Source of the DNA: Streptomyces sp. NRRL F-2664
Lineage (GTDB): Bacteria > Actinomycetota > Actinomycetes > Streptomycetales > Streptomycetaceae
DNA length: 64,000 bases
NCBI RefSeq assembly: GCF_000719345.1
Contig: NZ_JOFX01000009.1
Span: forward strand, 62,001-126,000
Direction: 5' to 3'
How positions within the stretch are numbered: the stretch's first letter is position 1; each line of letters opens with the position of its first letter. Position numbers and translations under genes: made by a program. The notes under the pieces are model-generated. The model had not been told where the DNA came from. It saw only the letters and a program-made list of their open reading frames with translations, and made no database searches. Shown piece by piece: positions 1 through 7,762 of this stretch.

Positions 1-94
1 GCGCCGCCCGCTCCGCCGAGAACAGGTGGGGGTAGAAGTCCGTCCAGAACGCCTGGTCGGCGAACCAGGCACCCGTGTCGTGCGCGTCGCTCAT
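1..94 (-). CDS. Class I SAM-dependent methyltransferase, N-terminus only (partial)
   Basis: Only the first 31 codons are present; the gene runs off the left edge. The start is fixed by an ATGA overlap with the stop of the homocitrate-synthase-like gene, as for the other genes of this operon. The N-terminus has the FW-x(2)-FYP-x-LF-x(2)-ER pattern common at the start of small class I SAM methyltransferases, but no SAM-binding motif lies inside the window. As the last visible gene of the proposed amiclenomycin/stravidin operon it could be the N-methyltransferase that methylates a stravidin peptide residue. That role is inference from context, and the family call rests on about 20 residues. Confidence 0.5.
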   Translation of the reverse strand, partial: MSDAHDTGAWFADQAFWTDFYPHLFSAERAA

Positions 95-1251
95 ACCGCC
101 GTGCCCGTCCGTTCGTGGTAGATCCCGATCACCTGGGCCTCGGTGACGCTCGACTTCGTCAGCACGGACGCCTCCTTGACCTCGCGCAGCACCGCGCCGA
201 GGACCTCGTCGTCGTGAGCGAGCCCGTGCTTGTCCAGGACGTGGGAGATGATCCCCTTCCCGGAGTGCTTGCCCATGACGATCCGGCGGGTGTGGCCCAC
301 CAGTTCGGGCCGCAGCGGTTCGTAGGCGGTGGAGTCCTTCATCACGGACGACACGTGCAGGCCGGACTCGTGCGAGAAGGCGTTCCCGCCGACGATCGGT
401 TTCATCGGGCTGACCTCGATGCCGGACAGGCCGGCGATCAGGTCCGACATGGGCTTGAGCCGGGACAGGTCGATGTTCGTCTCGAAGCCGTACAGCTGCG
501 TGAGGGCCACCACGACCTCCTCCAGGGAGGCGTTGCCGGCCCGTTCGCCCAGGCCGTTGACCGTGCACTGCACCTCGTCCGCGCCGCCGAGGATGCCGGC
601 AACGGTGTTGGCCGTGGCCAGGCCGAAGTCGTTGTGGCAGTGCAGGGACAGGGTCACGTGGATCTGCGAGCGCAGCCGCTGGATGAGTGCGCGGAAGGCG
701 TCGGGCGTGGTGGAGCCGACGGTGTCGGCGACGCCGACCAGGTCCGCTCCGCTCTCCTGGGCGAGGACCAGGACCTCCTCCAGGTAGTCGTACGGCGTCC
801 GGGTGGCGTCCTCGGACCCGCAGCCGACGTACATGCCGAGGTCCTTGGCGTAGGCGACGCCGTCGGCCATCTCGCGCTTGAGGCGGTCGCGCACCGCACT
901 GTCCGTACCGCCGAACTTGACCCGCATGTGCACGTCGGAGGTGGGCAGGAAGGTGTAGATGGCGTTCGCCCCGCAGGCCCTGGCGAGGTCGATCTCGGTG
1001 CGGTTCGGCCGGCAGAACGCCACCACGCGTGCGTCCAGACCCAGTTCGGCCATGCCGCGCACGGCGTCCTGGTCGGCCCGGGAGGACGCCGGGAAACCGG
1101 CGTCGATGACGTCGACGCCCATCTCGTCCAGGAGACGGGCGATCTTCACCTTCTCCTCGACCTGGAAGGCAACGCCGCAGGTCTGCTCGCCGTCGCGCAG
1201 TGTCGTGTCGCAGACGCGGATCCTGCGTGCGGGGGACGGGGTCTCGCTCAT
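91..1251 (-). CDS. Homocitrate/isopropylmalate synthase family protein, proposed side-chain homologation enzyme
   Basis: This 386-residue protein belongs to the DRE-TIM metallolyase group (LeuA, NifV/homocitrate synthase, HphA), which condense acetyl-CoA with a 2-oxo acid. The signature RDGEQ is near residue 19, the metal-binding HCHND is present, and the GLGERAGNASLEE loop follows. The chain ends after about 386 residues, so it lacks the long C-terminal leucine-feedback domain of primary LeuA and resembles homocitrate or benzylmalate (HphA-type) synthases. The start at 1251 is chosen because it makes an ATGA overlap with the upstream gene; a start 10 codons earlier would overlap more. In context it would add one carbon to an aminocyclohexadienyl-pyruvate to give the C4 side chain of amiclenomycin. 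The family is certain; the substrate is inferred. Confidence 0.9.
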   Translation of the reverse strand: MSETPSPARRIRVCDTTLRDGEQTCGVAFQVEEKVKIARLLDEMGVDVIDAGFPASSRADQDAVRGMAELGLDARVVAFCRPNRTEIDLARACGANAIYTFLPTSDVHMRVKFGGTDSAVRDRLKREMADGVAYAKDLGMYVGCGSEDATRTPYDYLEEVLVLAQESGADLVGVADTVGSTTPDAFRALIQRLRSQIHVTLSLHCHNDFGLATANTVAGILGGADEVQCTVNGLGERAGNASLEEVVVALTQLYGFETNIDLSRLKPMSDLIAGLSGIEVSPMKPIVGGNAFSHESGLHVSSVMKDSTAYEPLRPELVGHTRRIVMGKHSGKGIISHVLDKHGLAHDDEVLGAVLREVKEASVLTKSSVTEAQVIGIYHERTGTAV

Positions 1252-1835
1252 GCGCCTGCTCCCAACAGGTATGCGCGGCACCGGGTGCCGATGACTTCAC
1301 CGGAGAAGCGGGGACGGCGTCCGTAGACCACCCAGGTGGTGGTCACCGCGCCGATGTAGCGGTCCAGCCGCAGCGCCCCGTTCGACTTCTCCAGGTATTC
1401 GAGGTGGGTCAGCCCGGAGTCGTACGCCCCTGCCAGCAGCTGGGCGCCGACCACGGGCTTGGAGGCCACGGGGATCACCTCCTCCCACTGCGACACGTCG
1501 ACGTAGCCGGCGGTGGCGGGGACCAGTCCGAGGGAGCGGGGCCGCTCCACGTCGGCGCGGCTGAGGAGCACCAGTTCCTTCGTCGGGTGGACGAAGGTGT
1601 CCACCACGTGGACTTCGCTGAAGTACCGCTCGGTGAGCAGGTGCACCTCGGGGTGGGCGCTGCACTGCACGAGGTAGTCGGACTCCCCGCGCCGCACGCG
1701 TTCCAGGCCGTCGTGCAGGTCGAGGGTGAGGTCGATGCGGGCCTCGTCCTCGATGCCCTGGAAGGCGAAGTAGCGCTGCAGGGCGTTCTCGTGGCAGCTG
1801 CCCTCGGGACCGAGGGTGGTGAAGGTCAGGGTCAT
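1248..1835 (-). CDS. Prephenate dehydratase-fold protein, BacA-like (proposed non-aromatizing decarboxylase)
   Basis: A 195-residue protein with the prephenate dehydratase fold: it opens with TLGPEGSCHENA, matching the family's LGPxGT..E..A motif. The C-terminal Thr-Arg-Phe motif that dehydratases use for prephenate is absent. In its place is AVTTTWVVYGRR, which lines up by eye with the end of BacA (SWSLFGKG), the bacilysin prephenate decarboxylase that removes the ring carboxylate without aromatizing. There is no ACT regulatory domain. It sits between the chorismate mutase and homologation genes with 4-base overlaps on both sides. I propose it decarboxylates 4-amino-4-deoxyprephenate while keeping the cyclohexadiene and the amino group. 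The family assignment is solid; the reaction is inferred. Confidence 0.85.
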   Translation of the reverse strand: MTLTFTTLGPEGSCHENALQRYFAFQGIEDEARIDLTLDLHDGLERVRRGESDYLVQCSAHPEVHLLTERYFSEVHVVDTFVHPTKELVLLSRADVERPRSLGLVPATAGYVDVSQWEEVIPVASKPVVGAQLLAGAYDSGLTHLEYLEKSNGALRLDRYIGAVTTTWVVYGRRPRFSGEVIGTRCRAYLLGAGA

Positions 1836-2152
1836 CGCAGTGCCTCCGTGCCGGCCGCCGCGGGAGCGTCGATGATCTCGTCCTCCAGGCGGCATGCCTC
1901 GTCGATGAGCAGGGTGGCCAGGGAGCGCATGAAGTCGGGCGAGAGGCCGAGCCGCTCGCCCCGGGCGGCATACGCCTCGCGGACCGCGGTGACGCGGTGC
2001 GGCTGCATCATCGGGATGCCGTGGGTCCGCTTGACCTCGGCCACCTCGCAGCAGACGGTCAGCCGGGCCGCCACGAGCTCGGCGAGCTGCTGGTCCAGGG
2101 TCTCCAGCCGCTCGCGGAACGGCCGCAGGACCTCTTCGGGGGTCGCGTTCAC
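1832..2152 (-). CDS. AroQ-type chorismate mutase, proposed 4-amino-4-deoxychorismate mutase (PapB-like)
   Basis: A 106-residue single-domain AroQ helical mutase. The GTG start at 2152 makes a GTGA overlap with the deacetylase stop. By alignment with E. coli chorismate mutase by eye, the active-site residues corresponding to Arg11, Arg28 (AARLTV) and Lys39 (AEVKRTHG) are kept, but the position of Glu52, which contacts the substrate C4 hydroxyl, appears to be Val (HRVTAV). That fits a 4-amino substrate. It would rearrange ADC from the neighbouring synthase into 4-amino-4-deoxyprephenate, as PapB does for pristinamycin and chloramphenicol precursors. No PapC-type dehydrogenase is visible, which argues against p-aminophenylalanine as product. 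Confidence 0.88.
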   Translation of the reverse strand: MNATPEEVLRPFRERLETLDQQLAELVAARLTVCCEVAEVKRTHGIPMMQPHRVTAVREAYAARGERLGLSPDFMRSLATLLIDEACRLEDEIIDAPAAAGTEALR

Positions 2153-3087
2153 CGCGATACCTCCAATGCCAGGGCGCGGGCCGCGCCGCGCAGGGACGGG
2201 AGTCCGTATCCGCCCTCCTGGACGAAGACGGTGGGCAGCCGCTGCTGCGTCACGAGCGCGGCGACGGGACCGAAGACCTCCGGCGCCAGGCTCCATGAGC
2301 CGTGCGGGTCGCCTGCGAGCACGTCGTAGCCGACCGAGACCACCAGCGCGTCGGGATCCTGGCCGCGCAGGTGGGAGACGGCGTCCCGGACGAGTGCCAG
2401 GAATCCCTGCGGACCGGGGTCGGAGCCGGTCCCGAAGAGGCCGGGGCCCGGCGGGAAGGCGTAGGGGAAGTCGTCGGGCCGGGTGGAGTGCACGGACGCG
2501 AACGGCAGCGTGGCGTCGCCCTCGACGCAGGCGAGCGTGCCGTTGCCGAGGTGGTAGTCGACGTCGAGGATGCCCACCCGTGCCGCGCCCTCCTCCTGGA
2601 GGGTCCGGGCGGCGACGACGGCGTTGTTCAGGAAGCAGTACCCGCCGTACCAGCCGGGCCCCGCGTGGTGCCCCGGGGGCCGCACCAGTGCATAGGCGTG
2701 CTCGCCCCGGGCGGCCGTCAGCTCGGCCGCCCGCACCGCGGCGGCCGCGGCGCCCAGGGCGGCCGGCCGGACGCCGCGCGTCACGGGCGTCTCCTGCCGC
2801 AGGCCGGGGGCCGCGAACGCGTCGTCGAGGACGGACTCGGAGCCGTCCGGTACCCCGTGGCGCAGGTGCTCCAGCAGCTCCTTGCCGTGCACGGCGGTGG
2901 CGAGGCGCTCGGCCCGTTCCGTGTCGTGCGCGCCGGGCGGGGAGAGGACCGCCCCGCCGTCGAGGAGACCGGCCAGGATCCGGTGGATCCGCTCGGGCAC
3001 CTCCTTGCTCGCCACCCGGGCGCCGCCCGGCTCGACCGTGAACGGCAGGGCCTCGGACTCCTGCGGTACCACCACGTGCAGGGTCAT
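2149..3087 (-). CDS. HDAC-fold deacetylase (acetylpolyamine amidohydrolase family)
   Basis: A 312-residue class II histone-deacetylase-family hydrolase. The motifs occur in order: RPPGHHAG (catalytic His pair), YCFLNN, DVDYHLGNGT (zinc Asp and His), VGYDVLAGDP (third zinc ligand) and QEGGYG (catalytic Tyr), so it should be active. Bacterial members deacetylate small amines, not histones. The start at 3087 gives an ATGA overlap with the GNAT stop. Pairing with an acetyltransferase next door in one coupled operon suggests an N-acetyl protection and deprotection cycle on the amino-cyclohexadiene intermediate, or self-immunity. This role is inference. Confidence 0.9.
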   Translation of the reverse strand: MTLHVVVPQESEALPFTVEPGGARVASKEVPERIHRILAGLLDGGAVLSPPGAHDTERAERLATAVHGKELLEHLRHGVPDGSESVLDDAFAAPGLRQETPVTRGVRPAALGAAAAAVRAAELTAARGEHAYALVRPPGHHAGPGWYGGYCFLNNAVVAARTLQEEGAARVGILDVDYHLGNGTLACVEGDATLPFASVHSTRPDDFPYAFPPGPGLFGTGSDPGPQGFLALVRDAVSHLRGQDPDALVVSVGYDVLAGDPHGSWSLAPEVFGPVAALVTQQRLPTVFVQEGGYGLPSLRGAARALALEVSR

Positions 3088-3560
3088 GACAGGTCCTTGA
3101 TCACGCGCGGGCCGATGACACGGAAGCCGGAGCGCTCGTAGAAGGCCAGCGTCCGGGGGTAGGAGGGGAACTGCTCGGCGGGCAGGCAGACTTCGACCCG
3201 CCGTACGCCGTCTTCGGAGCACAGCGCGTCCAGTTCGGCCAGCAGCAGGGCCGCGACCCCCCGGGAGCGCAGTTCCGGCTCCACCCACAGCTCCTGGACG
3301 TGCCGGTAGGGCGCGGCCAGCCGCAGTGCCGTCTGGGTGGTGTACCCCAGTACGCCGGCCAGCCGCCCCCGGCCGTCCCGTGCGACCAGCACCCCGGCGC
3401 CGTCCCGGCCCGCGATGGCGTCCGCCACCGCCGCACCGAGTCCCGGGATCGTGTGCGAGGCGTCCCCGCGCAGCTCCCGCAGGAGCGCGGTGACGGCATC
3501 GGCCACCGCCTCCGCCTCGTCGGGCCTGGCCCGACCCGTCTCGAATTCCACCGTGCTCAT
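3084..3560 (-). CDS. GNAT-family N-acetyltransferase
   Basis: A 158-residue GNAT acetyltransferase. The acetyl-CoA pyrophosphate loop is seen in ELRSRGVAALL, after the strand QELWVEPE, and the C-terminal FYERSGFRV motif is typical. The start at 3560 overlaps the stop of the upstream ADC synthase by 4 bases. The likely substrate is an amine of the pathway (4-amino group or alpha-amino group), giving a protected or inactive acetyl form that the adjacent HDAC-fold enzyme could reverse. Puromycin and phosphinothricin producers use comparable acetylation for self-protection. The specific substrate cannot be read from sequence. Confidence 0.88.
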   Translation of the reverse strand: MSTVEFETGRARPDEAEAVADAVTALLRELRGDASHTIPGLGAAVADAIAGRDGAGVLVARDGRGRLAGVLGYTTQTALRLAAPYRHVQELWVEPELRSRGVAALLLAELDALCSEDGVRRVEVCLPAEQFPSYPRTLAFYERSGFRVIGPRVIKDLS

Positions 3561-5566
3561 CCGCGGCACCTCGCAGCCGTTCCCGATGTGGCCTCCTGCA
3601 GCTCCTCGACGCCGAGGACCCGCAGCAGCGCGCGGGCCTTGAGCCGCGTCTCCTGGAACTCCTCCTCGCCGTCGGAGAGGACGATGAGTGCGCCTCCCAC
3701 GCCGATGCGCACGCGGTTGCCCTCCCAGACGATGGTGCGGATCACGATGGACTGGTCCGCCGCCCCGTCGAAGCCGAACCAGCCGAGGCTGCCGGAGTAG
3801 ACCCCCCGCTCCTCCGGTTCGAGCTCGTCGAGGAGTTCCACGGTCCGCTTCTTCGGCGCGCCGGTCATCGATCCGCCGGGGAAGAGCGCCTGCACGCAGT
3901 CGACGGCGCCGCGGTCGGGGCGCAACTGCCCGCGCACGGTGGTGACGAGCTGGTGCACGGTGGCGTAGGACTCCGCGGCCATCAGCCTGGGCACGTGGAC
4001 CGTGCCGGCCGCGCAGACCTGTCCGAGGTCGTTGCGCAGCAGGTCGGCGATCATCAGGTTCTCGCTGCGGATCTTGCGGTCCGTCTCCAGCGCCGCGCGG
4101 GCGGCCTCGTCGGCCACCGGATCGGGGTGCCGGGGGGCTGTGCCCTTGATGGGCTTGGCCTCCACCGCGCCGTCGGCCGCGACCGCGACGAACCGCTCCG
4201 GCGAGGAGCTCAGCAGCGAGCGTTCGCCGAGCCGGACGTAGGCGGCGTAGGGCGCCGGGTTCGTGGCCCGCAGCCGCAGGTAGGTCTCCAGCGGGTCGGC
4301 CTCGCTGGTGCCGCTGATCTGGTACGTGTAGCAGGCCTCGTACGTCTCGCCGTCGCGCAGCCACTGCTGCACGGTGTCGAAGTGGCGCAGGTACGTCTCG
4401 CGGTCGACGCCCGGCTCCAGCACCGCCGGGGCGCTCTCGCGCCGTGGCCGGGGCACGAGCGGGCGGCGTGCCAGCGTGCGCACCTCCTCGCACCAGGTGT
4501 CGTGTTCCTCGGCGGACAGGCCCACCGTGACGAGGTAGCGCCGGCCGGCCTCGTGGTCGTAGGCCACGTAGCGGTCGACGCGGAGCAGTTCGGCGTCCGG
4601 CCGCTCACCGCTGCCGGCCCGGCCGATGCCGACGCTTCCCTTGACGCCGTAGCCGAGGTAGCCGAGGTAGCCGCCGGCGAACGGCACGGGCGACGCGCCG
4701 GCCGGCACCGCAGTGGCCGCCAGACCGGCCCGCAGGTGCTCGAAGACGGTGCCGGGCAGACGTTCCACGGCCTCGTGGGTCTCGCGCTCCACGACGCCCG
4801 CCCCGGCGTACGCCCGCAGGACCTGCAGGCCCTCCCCGGCGCAGGAGCCGAGGTAGCTGTAGCGCCCCATGCCGTACGCGGCGCGTGAGCTGTCGAGCCA
4901 GAAGCTGTACGGGCTGTCGGCGAAGGCGCGCAGGAAGAGGCCCTCGGCGTCGACGTCCGCCTCCAGTTCGCTCCAGCGCAGCGTCGGGGTGATGCCCAGG
5001 AAGTTCGCGACGATCGCCTCGCCGTACTCGCTGTCCACCGACTCGGGGTGGAACTGCACGCCGTGCAGCGGGCGTTCGCGGTGCCGCAGGCCCATCAGGA
5101 CGCCGTCCTCGGCCCAGGCGGTCGCCAGGAGGTGTTCCGGCAGCGGCTCGGTGACGGTGAGGGAGTGGTAGCGCACGGCGCGGAAGCCCTGCGGGATGCC
5201 GGTGAAGACGCCGGTCCCGGTGTGGGTGATCGCGCTGGTCCGTCCGTGCACGGTCTCCGGGGCGTGCCGCACGTCGCCGCCGAAGGCGAGGGCCAGGCCC
5301 TGATGGCCGAGGCATACCCCGAGGACGGGCACGGTGGCCCGCTCCAGCAGGTCCCGGCACAGCCCGAAGTCCTCTTCCCGGGCGGCGGTGCCGGGGCCCG
5401 GGGAGATCACGACATGGGTGAAGCCCCGTCCCAGCAGTTCGTCCGCCGTCGCCTCGTCGTTGCGCACGACGACGGGCGGCACACCTGCCACCTTCCAGAT
5501 CAGCTGGAAGAGGTTCCACGTGTAGGAGTCATAGTTGTCGACGAGAAGGATCCGCAGGTCTATCAC
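3557..5566 (-). CDS. Fused aminodeoxychorismate synthase (PabA-PabB, PapA type)
   Basis: A 669-residue fusion. Residues 1-190 are the glutamine amidotransferase: NYDSYTWNLF at the start, nucleophile Cys85 in GVCLGHQG, and the QFHPES catalytic His/Glu. The rest is the chorismate-binding domain with PIKGTAPR; the Lys in PIKGT is the mark of ADC synthase rather than anthranilate synthase (PIAGT). RSENLMIADLLRNDLG and FPGGSMTGAPKK are also present. It converts chorismate and glutamine to 4-amino-4-deoxychorismate. No PabC lyase is nearby, so ADC is routed to the mutase and not to folate. The GTG start has AAGGAG about 12 bases upstream. It is the first gene of the seven-gene coupled operon and fixes the promoter in the 5567-6459 interval. 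Confidence 0.95.
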   Translation of the reverse strand: MIDLRILLVDNYDSYTWNLFQLIWKVAGVPPVVVRNDEATADELLGRGFTHVVISPGPGTAAREEDFGLCRDLLERATVPVLGVCLGHQGLALAFGGDVRHAPETVHGRTSAITHTGTGVFTGIPQGFRAVRYHSLTVTEPLPEHLLATAWAEDGVLMGLRHRERPLHGVQFHPESVDSEYGEAIVANFLGITPTLRWSELEADVDAEGLFLRAFADSPYSFWLDSSRAAYGMGRYSYLGSCAGEGLQVLRAYAGAGVVERETHEAVERLPGTVFEHLRAGLAATAVPAGASPVPFAGGYLGYLGYGVKGSVGIGRAGSGERPDAELLRVDRYVAYDHEAGRRYLVTVGLSAEEHDTWCEEVRTLARRPLVPRPRRESAPAVLEPGVDRETYLRHFDTVQQWLRDGETYEACYTYQISGTSEADPLETYLRLRATNPAPYAAYVRLGERSLLSSSPERFVAVAADGAVEAKPIKGTAPRHPDPVADEAARAALETDRKIRSENLMIADLLRNDLGQVCAAGTVHVPRLMAAESYATVHQLVTTVRGQLRPDRGAVDCVQALFPGGSMTGAPKKRTVELLDELEPEERGVYSGSLGWFGFDGAADQSIVIRTIVWEGNRVRIGVGGALIVLSDGEEEFQETRLKARALLRVLGVEELQEATSGTAARCRG

Positions 5567-6459
5567 GATGTGGTCGAGCTCCTTGATGGCCGGCCCGGCT
5601 TTTTGGGCACGGTGAACCGGCTGACCGACTTTTCTATCGGTGGTGATTCATCGGTGAATCGCTTGCGCCGAATGCAGCGCACGGCGGCACGTTCAGGCGG
5701 AATCCAGGCATGGCGATGCGGATGAAAGTGACATGGTTTCAACCCCCGTTGTCTCTGTCACTGCTCGGATCTTCACCGGACGTTCATAATCGGCCGTTGG
5801 TCGATGGCCGCGGCGGTCCGGTGAGGCCGTTCCGACGTTCGATGCTAGTCATGCCGGGCCGAATATGCATCCTTGTGTGACTCAACCCACTGCGACCTGC
5901 GGTAACTGCGGCCCGGCTCGTGCAGGTCAGTTGTCACACCTCCGACGGCGTGGCCGCAAGCCAATATTGAGGAGCCGTCAGCCACCCGGGGGCACGGCTG
6001 CGGCCGTCATGACCGCCAGGTCGGCCGCAGGGGGTCGCGAGAAGATGGCGCGTTGCCGGGGAACCGGGCGCGGAATGGCTGAAAGCGCGGAAACGGAATC
6101 CTCCCTGACGGTTCGGTCATGTCCAGGCGCTTCGGGGAAATGGGGCGCGGGGCAGCGAGCCGAACATATCGACCTGCTCGATAGTTTCCAGCCACATGCA
6201 GTGCGGGCACTGGGATATTGGCCGGATAGCGTCTTTCCTTCCCGGCCACGCCGGAGGCAAAGGGAATGATTCAAGCCAGTGGCTCCGCGTGATCACCTTC
6301 ACGCCCGGGTCGTTTTTGTCGGCACTTGCTTGCTGGTACGTTGATCGGAACAACCCCGTTCGTAAAGCCGGTTCACAAGACCGGCTCGACCTGAAAGGGG
6401 GGCCGGGAAATTCACGCTCGTAACACGCGTGATCCCGCGCCGGGTCTCCGGGAGGCGCC
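5567..6459. promoter_or_regulatory. 893-bp divergent intergenic region, bidirectional promoter of the anti-biotin operons
   Basis: This gap separates the ADC synthase operon (minus) from the exporter-ACP-KS operon (plus). It is less GC-rich than its surroundings and has no convincing coding region; short open frames in it lack codon bias and ribosome sites. Two inverted repeats stand out. GATTCA-TCGG-TGAATC at 5645-5660 is 79 bases upstream of the ADC synthase start. AGCCGGT-(7)-ACCGGCT at 6366-6386 is about 75 bases upstream of the exporter start. A weaker GGAAC/GTTCG pair lies just upstream of the second. They are candidate operators. No regulator gene is present between 1 and 14100. Confidence 0.55.
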
Positions 6460-7686
6460 ATGCCCCACAAGGTGATTCTGGCGCTTCTCGCAATCGGCTC
6501 CTTCGCCGTCGGTACGGACGGCTTCGTCATCAGCGGCATCCTCCCGCGCATCGCCGGCGAGTTGGACGTGTCCGAGCCGATGGCCGGGCAACTCGTCACG
6601 GCCTTCGCGCTGAGCTACGCGATCAGCGCGCCGGTCCTGATGACCCTGACCGCCGGACTGTCCCGGCGCGTCATGCTGCGCGGCTCCATGCTGGTTTTCC
6701 TGCTCGCCAACCTGCTGGGCGCGCTCGCCCCGACCTACGGGACGCTCATGGCGGCCCGGATCCTGGCCGGGATCAGCGCGGCCCTCTACATGAACACCGC
6801 CGCGGCCACCGCGACGGCGCTCGCGGGGGAGCGGTACCGGGGACGGGCCGTCTCCATGATCATCGGCGGCCTCACGGTGGCCACCGCGCTCGGCGTGCCC
6901 GGCGGTACGCTGGTCGGCCAACTCGGCAGCTGGCGCCTCACCCTGGCGCTGGTCGTCGCGCTGGCCCTGCCCGTCTTCGTCGGCCTCTTCGTGGTCCTGC
7001 CCGCCGTACCGCAGCCGCCCGCGATCGGCATGCGGGACCGGGTCCGGATCGGCGCGCAGCGACCGGTGCTGCTGGCCGTCCTGGCCAACCTGTTCGCGGT
7101 CGCGGGCTGCTTCACCGTCTTCACCTACCTGGCGGCCTTCACCCGCGCCACCACGGGCATGGACGACGCCCGGGTGAGCATCGTCCTGCTGGTCTTCGGC
7201 GTCGCCGGGGCCGTGGGCAACGCGGTCGGCGGCCGGCTCGGCGACCGCATCGGGGCCGAACGCACCTTCACCGCCGCGGTGTCGGGTGTAGCGCTGACGA
7301 TGGCGCTGCTGGGCGTGCTGGCGAGCTTCTTCGCCTCCGGCTCGGCGGCGGTGGTGGCGGTCTTCCTCGCCGTGACCGTCGCCTGGGGCACGGTCTACTG
7401 GGCCGAGCCGCCCACCGCCATCCACCGCGTCCTGGACCTGGCACCGACTGCCCCGAGCGTGGCCATCTCCGTCAACAGCTCCGCGTCGTACCTCGGCGTG
7501 GCCCTCGGCGGTGCGGTCGGCGGTGCGGTCCTCGACCGGCTCTCGCCGGCCGCCCTGGCCTGGACGGGCGCGGGGCTGGAGCTGGTCGCCCTGGCCCTGG
7601 TCGTCCTGCCCAGGATGGCGGCGGGCCGGGGCGGTCGCGCCGGGAAGGCAGCCGGTGTGCTGCGGGAGCCCGTGCCCGAGGGATGA
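6460..7686 (+). CDS. MFS drug/metabolite exporter (DHA1-type)
   Basis: A 408-residue major facilitator with about 12 hydrophobic segments from residue 5 to 390. The N-terminal GTDGFVISGILPRIA and the first-repeat YAISAPVLMTLT are typical of the AraJ/CmlR-like DHA1 exporters. GGGAGG lies 8 bases before the ATG. It heads the plus-strand operon, 76 bases ahead of the ACP gene, and faces the ADC synthase operon across the shared promoter region, so export of the stravidin-type product or its acetylated form is the natural guess. The substrate is inferred from position only. Confidence 0.88.
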   Translation: MPHKVILALLAIGSFAVGTDGFVISGILPRIAGELDVSEPMAGQLVTAFALSYAISAPVLMTLTAGLSRRVMLRGSMLVFLLANLLGALAPTYGTLMAARILAGISAALYMNTAAATATALAGERYRGRAVSMIIGGLTVATALGVPGGTLVGQLGSWRLTLALVVALALPVFVGLFVVLPAVPQPPAIGMRDRVRIGAQRPVLLAVLANLFAVAGCFTVFTYLAAFTRATTGMDDARVSIVLLVFGVAGAVGNAVGGRLGDRIGAERTFTAAVSGVALTMALLGVLASFFASGSAAVVAVFLAVTVAWGTVYWAEPPTAIHRVLDLAPTAPSVAISVNSSASYLGVALGGAVGGAVLDRLSPAALAWTGAGLELVALALVVLPRMAAGRGGRAGKAAGVLREPVPEG

Positions 7687-7762
7687 CCCGACGACAGCCG
7701 GGACGTCCGGATCCGCATGAAACACATACAATCCATACGATTTTGGGGGAGGTTGGCCACCC

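Noticed and set aside
91..1251. Primary leucine-pathway leuA
   Set aside because: Too short for the LeuA allosteric domain and embedded in a coupled aminoshikimate operon.
115..3141. Long plus-strand open frames opposite the shikimate-type operon
   Set aside because: They are antisense shadows of high-GC genes, with low-complexity Arg/Gly/Pro/Ala translations and no domain motifs, while the minus-strand frames carry clear family motifs and exact overlaps.
1..5566. p-Aminophenylalanine (PapABC, chloramphenicol/pristinamycin type) pathway
   Set aside because: ADC synthase and mutase fit, but there is no PapC dehydrogenase; a BacA-like protein and a chain-extending synthase are present instead, and streptavidin is next door.
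5865..6269. Possible 134-residue gene in the divergent promoter region
   Set aside because: Rare-codon usage, no ribosome site, no recognisable domain, and it lies in the AT-richer control region.
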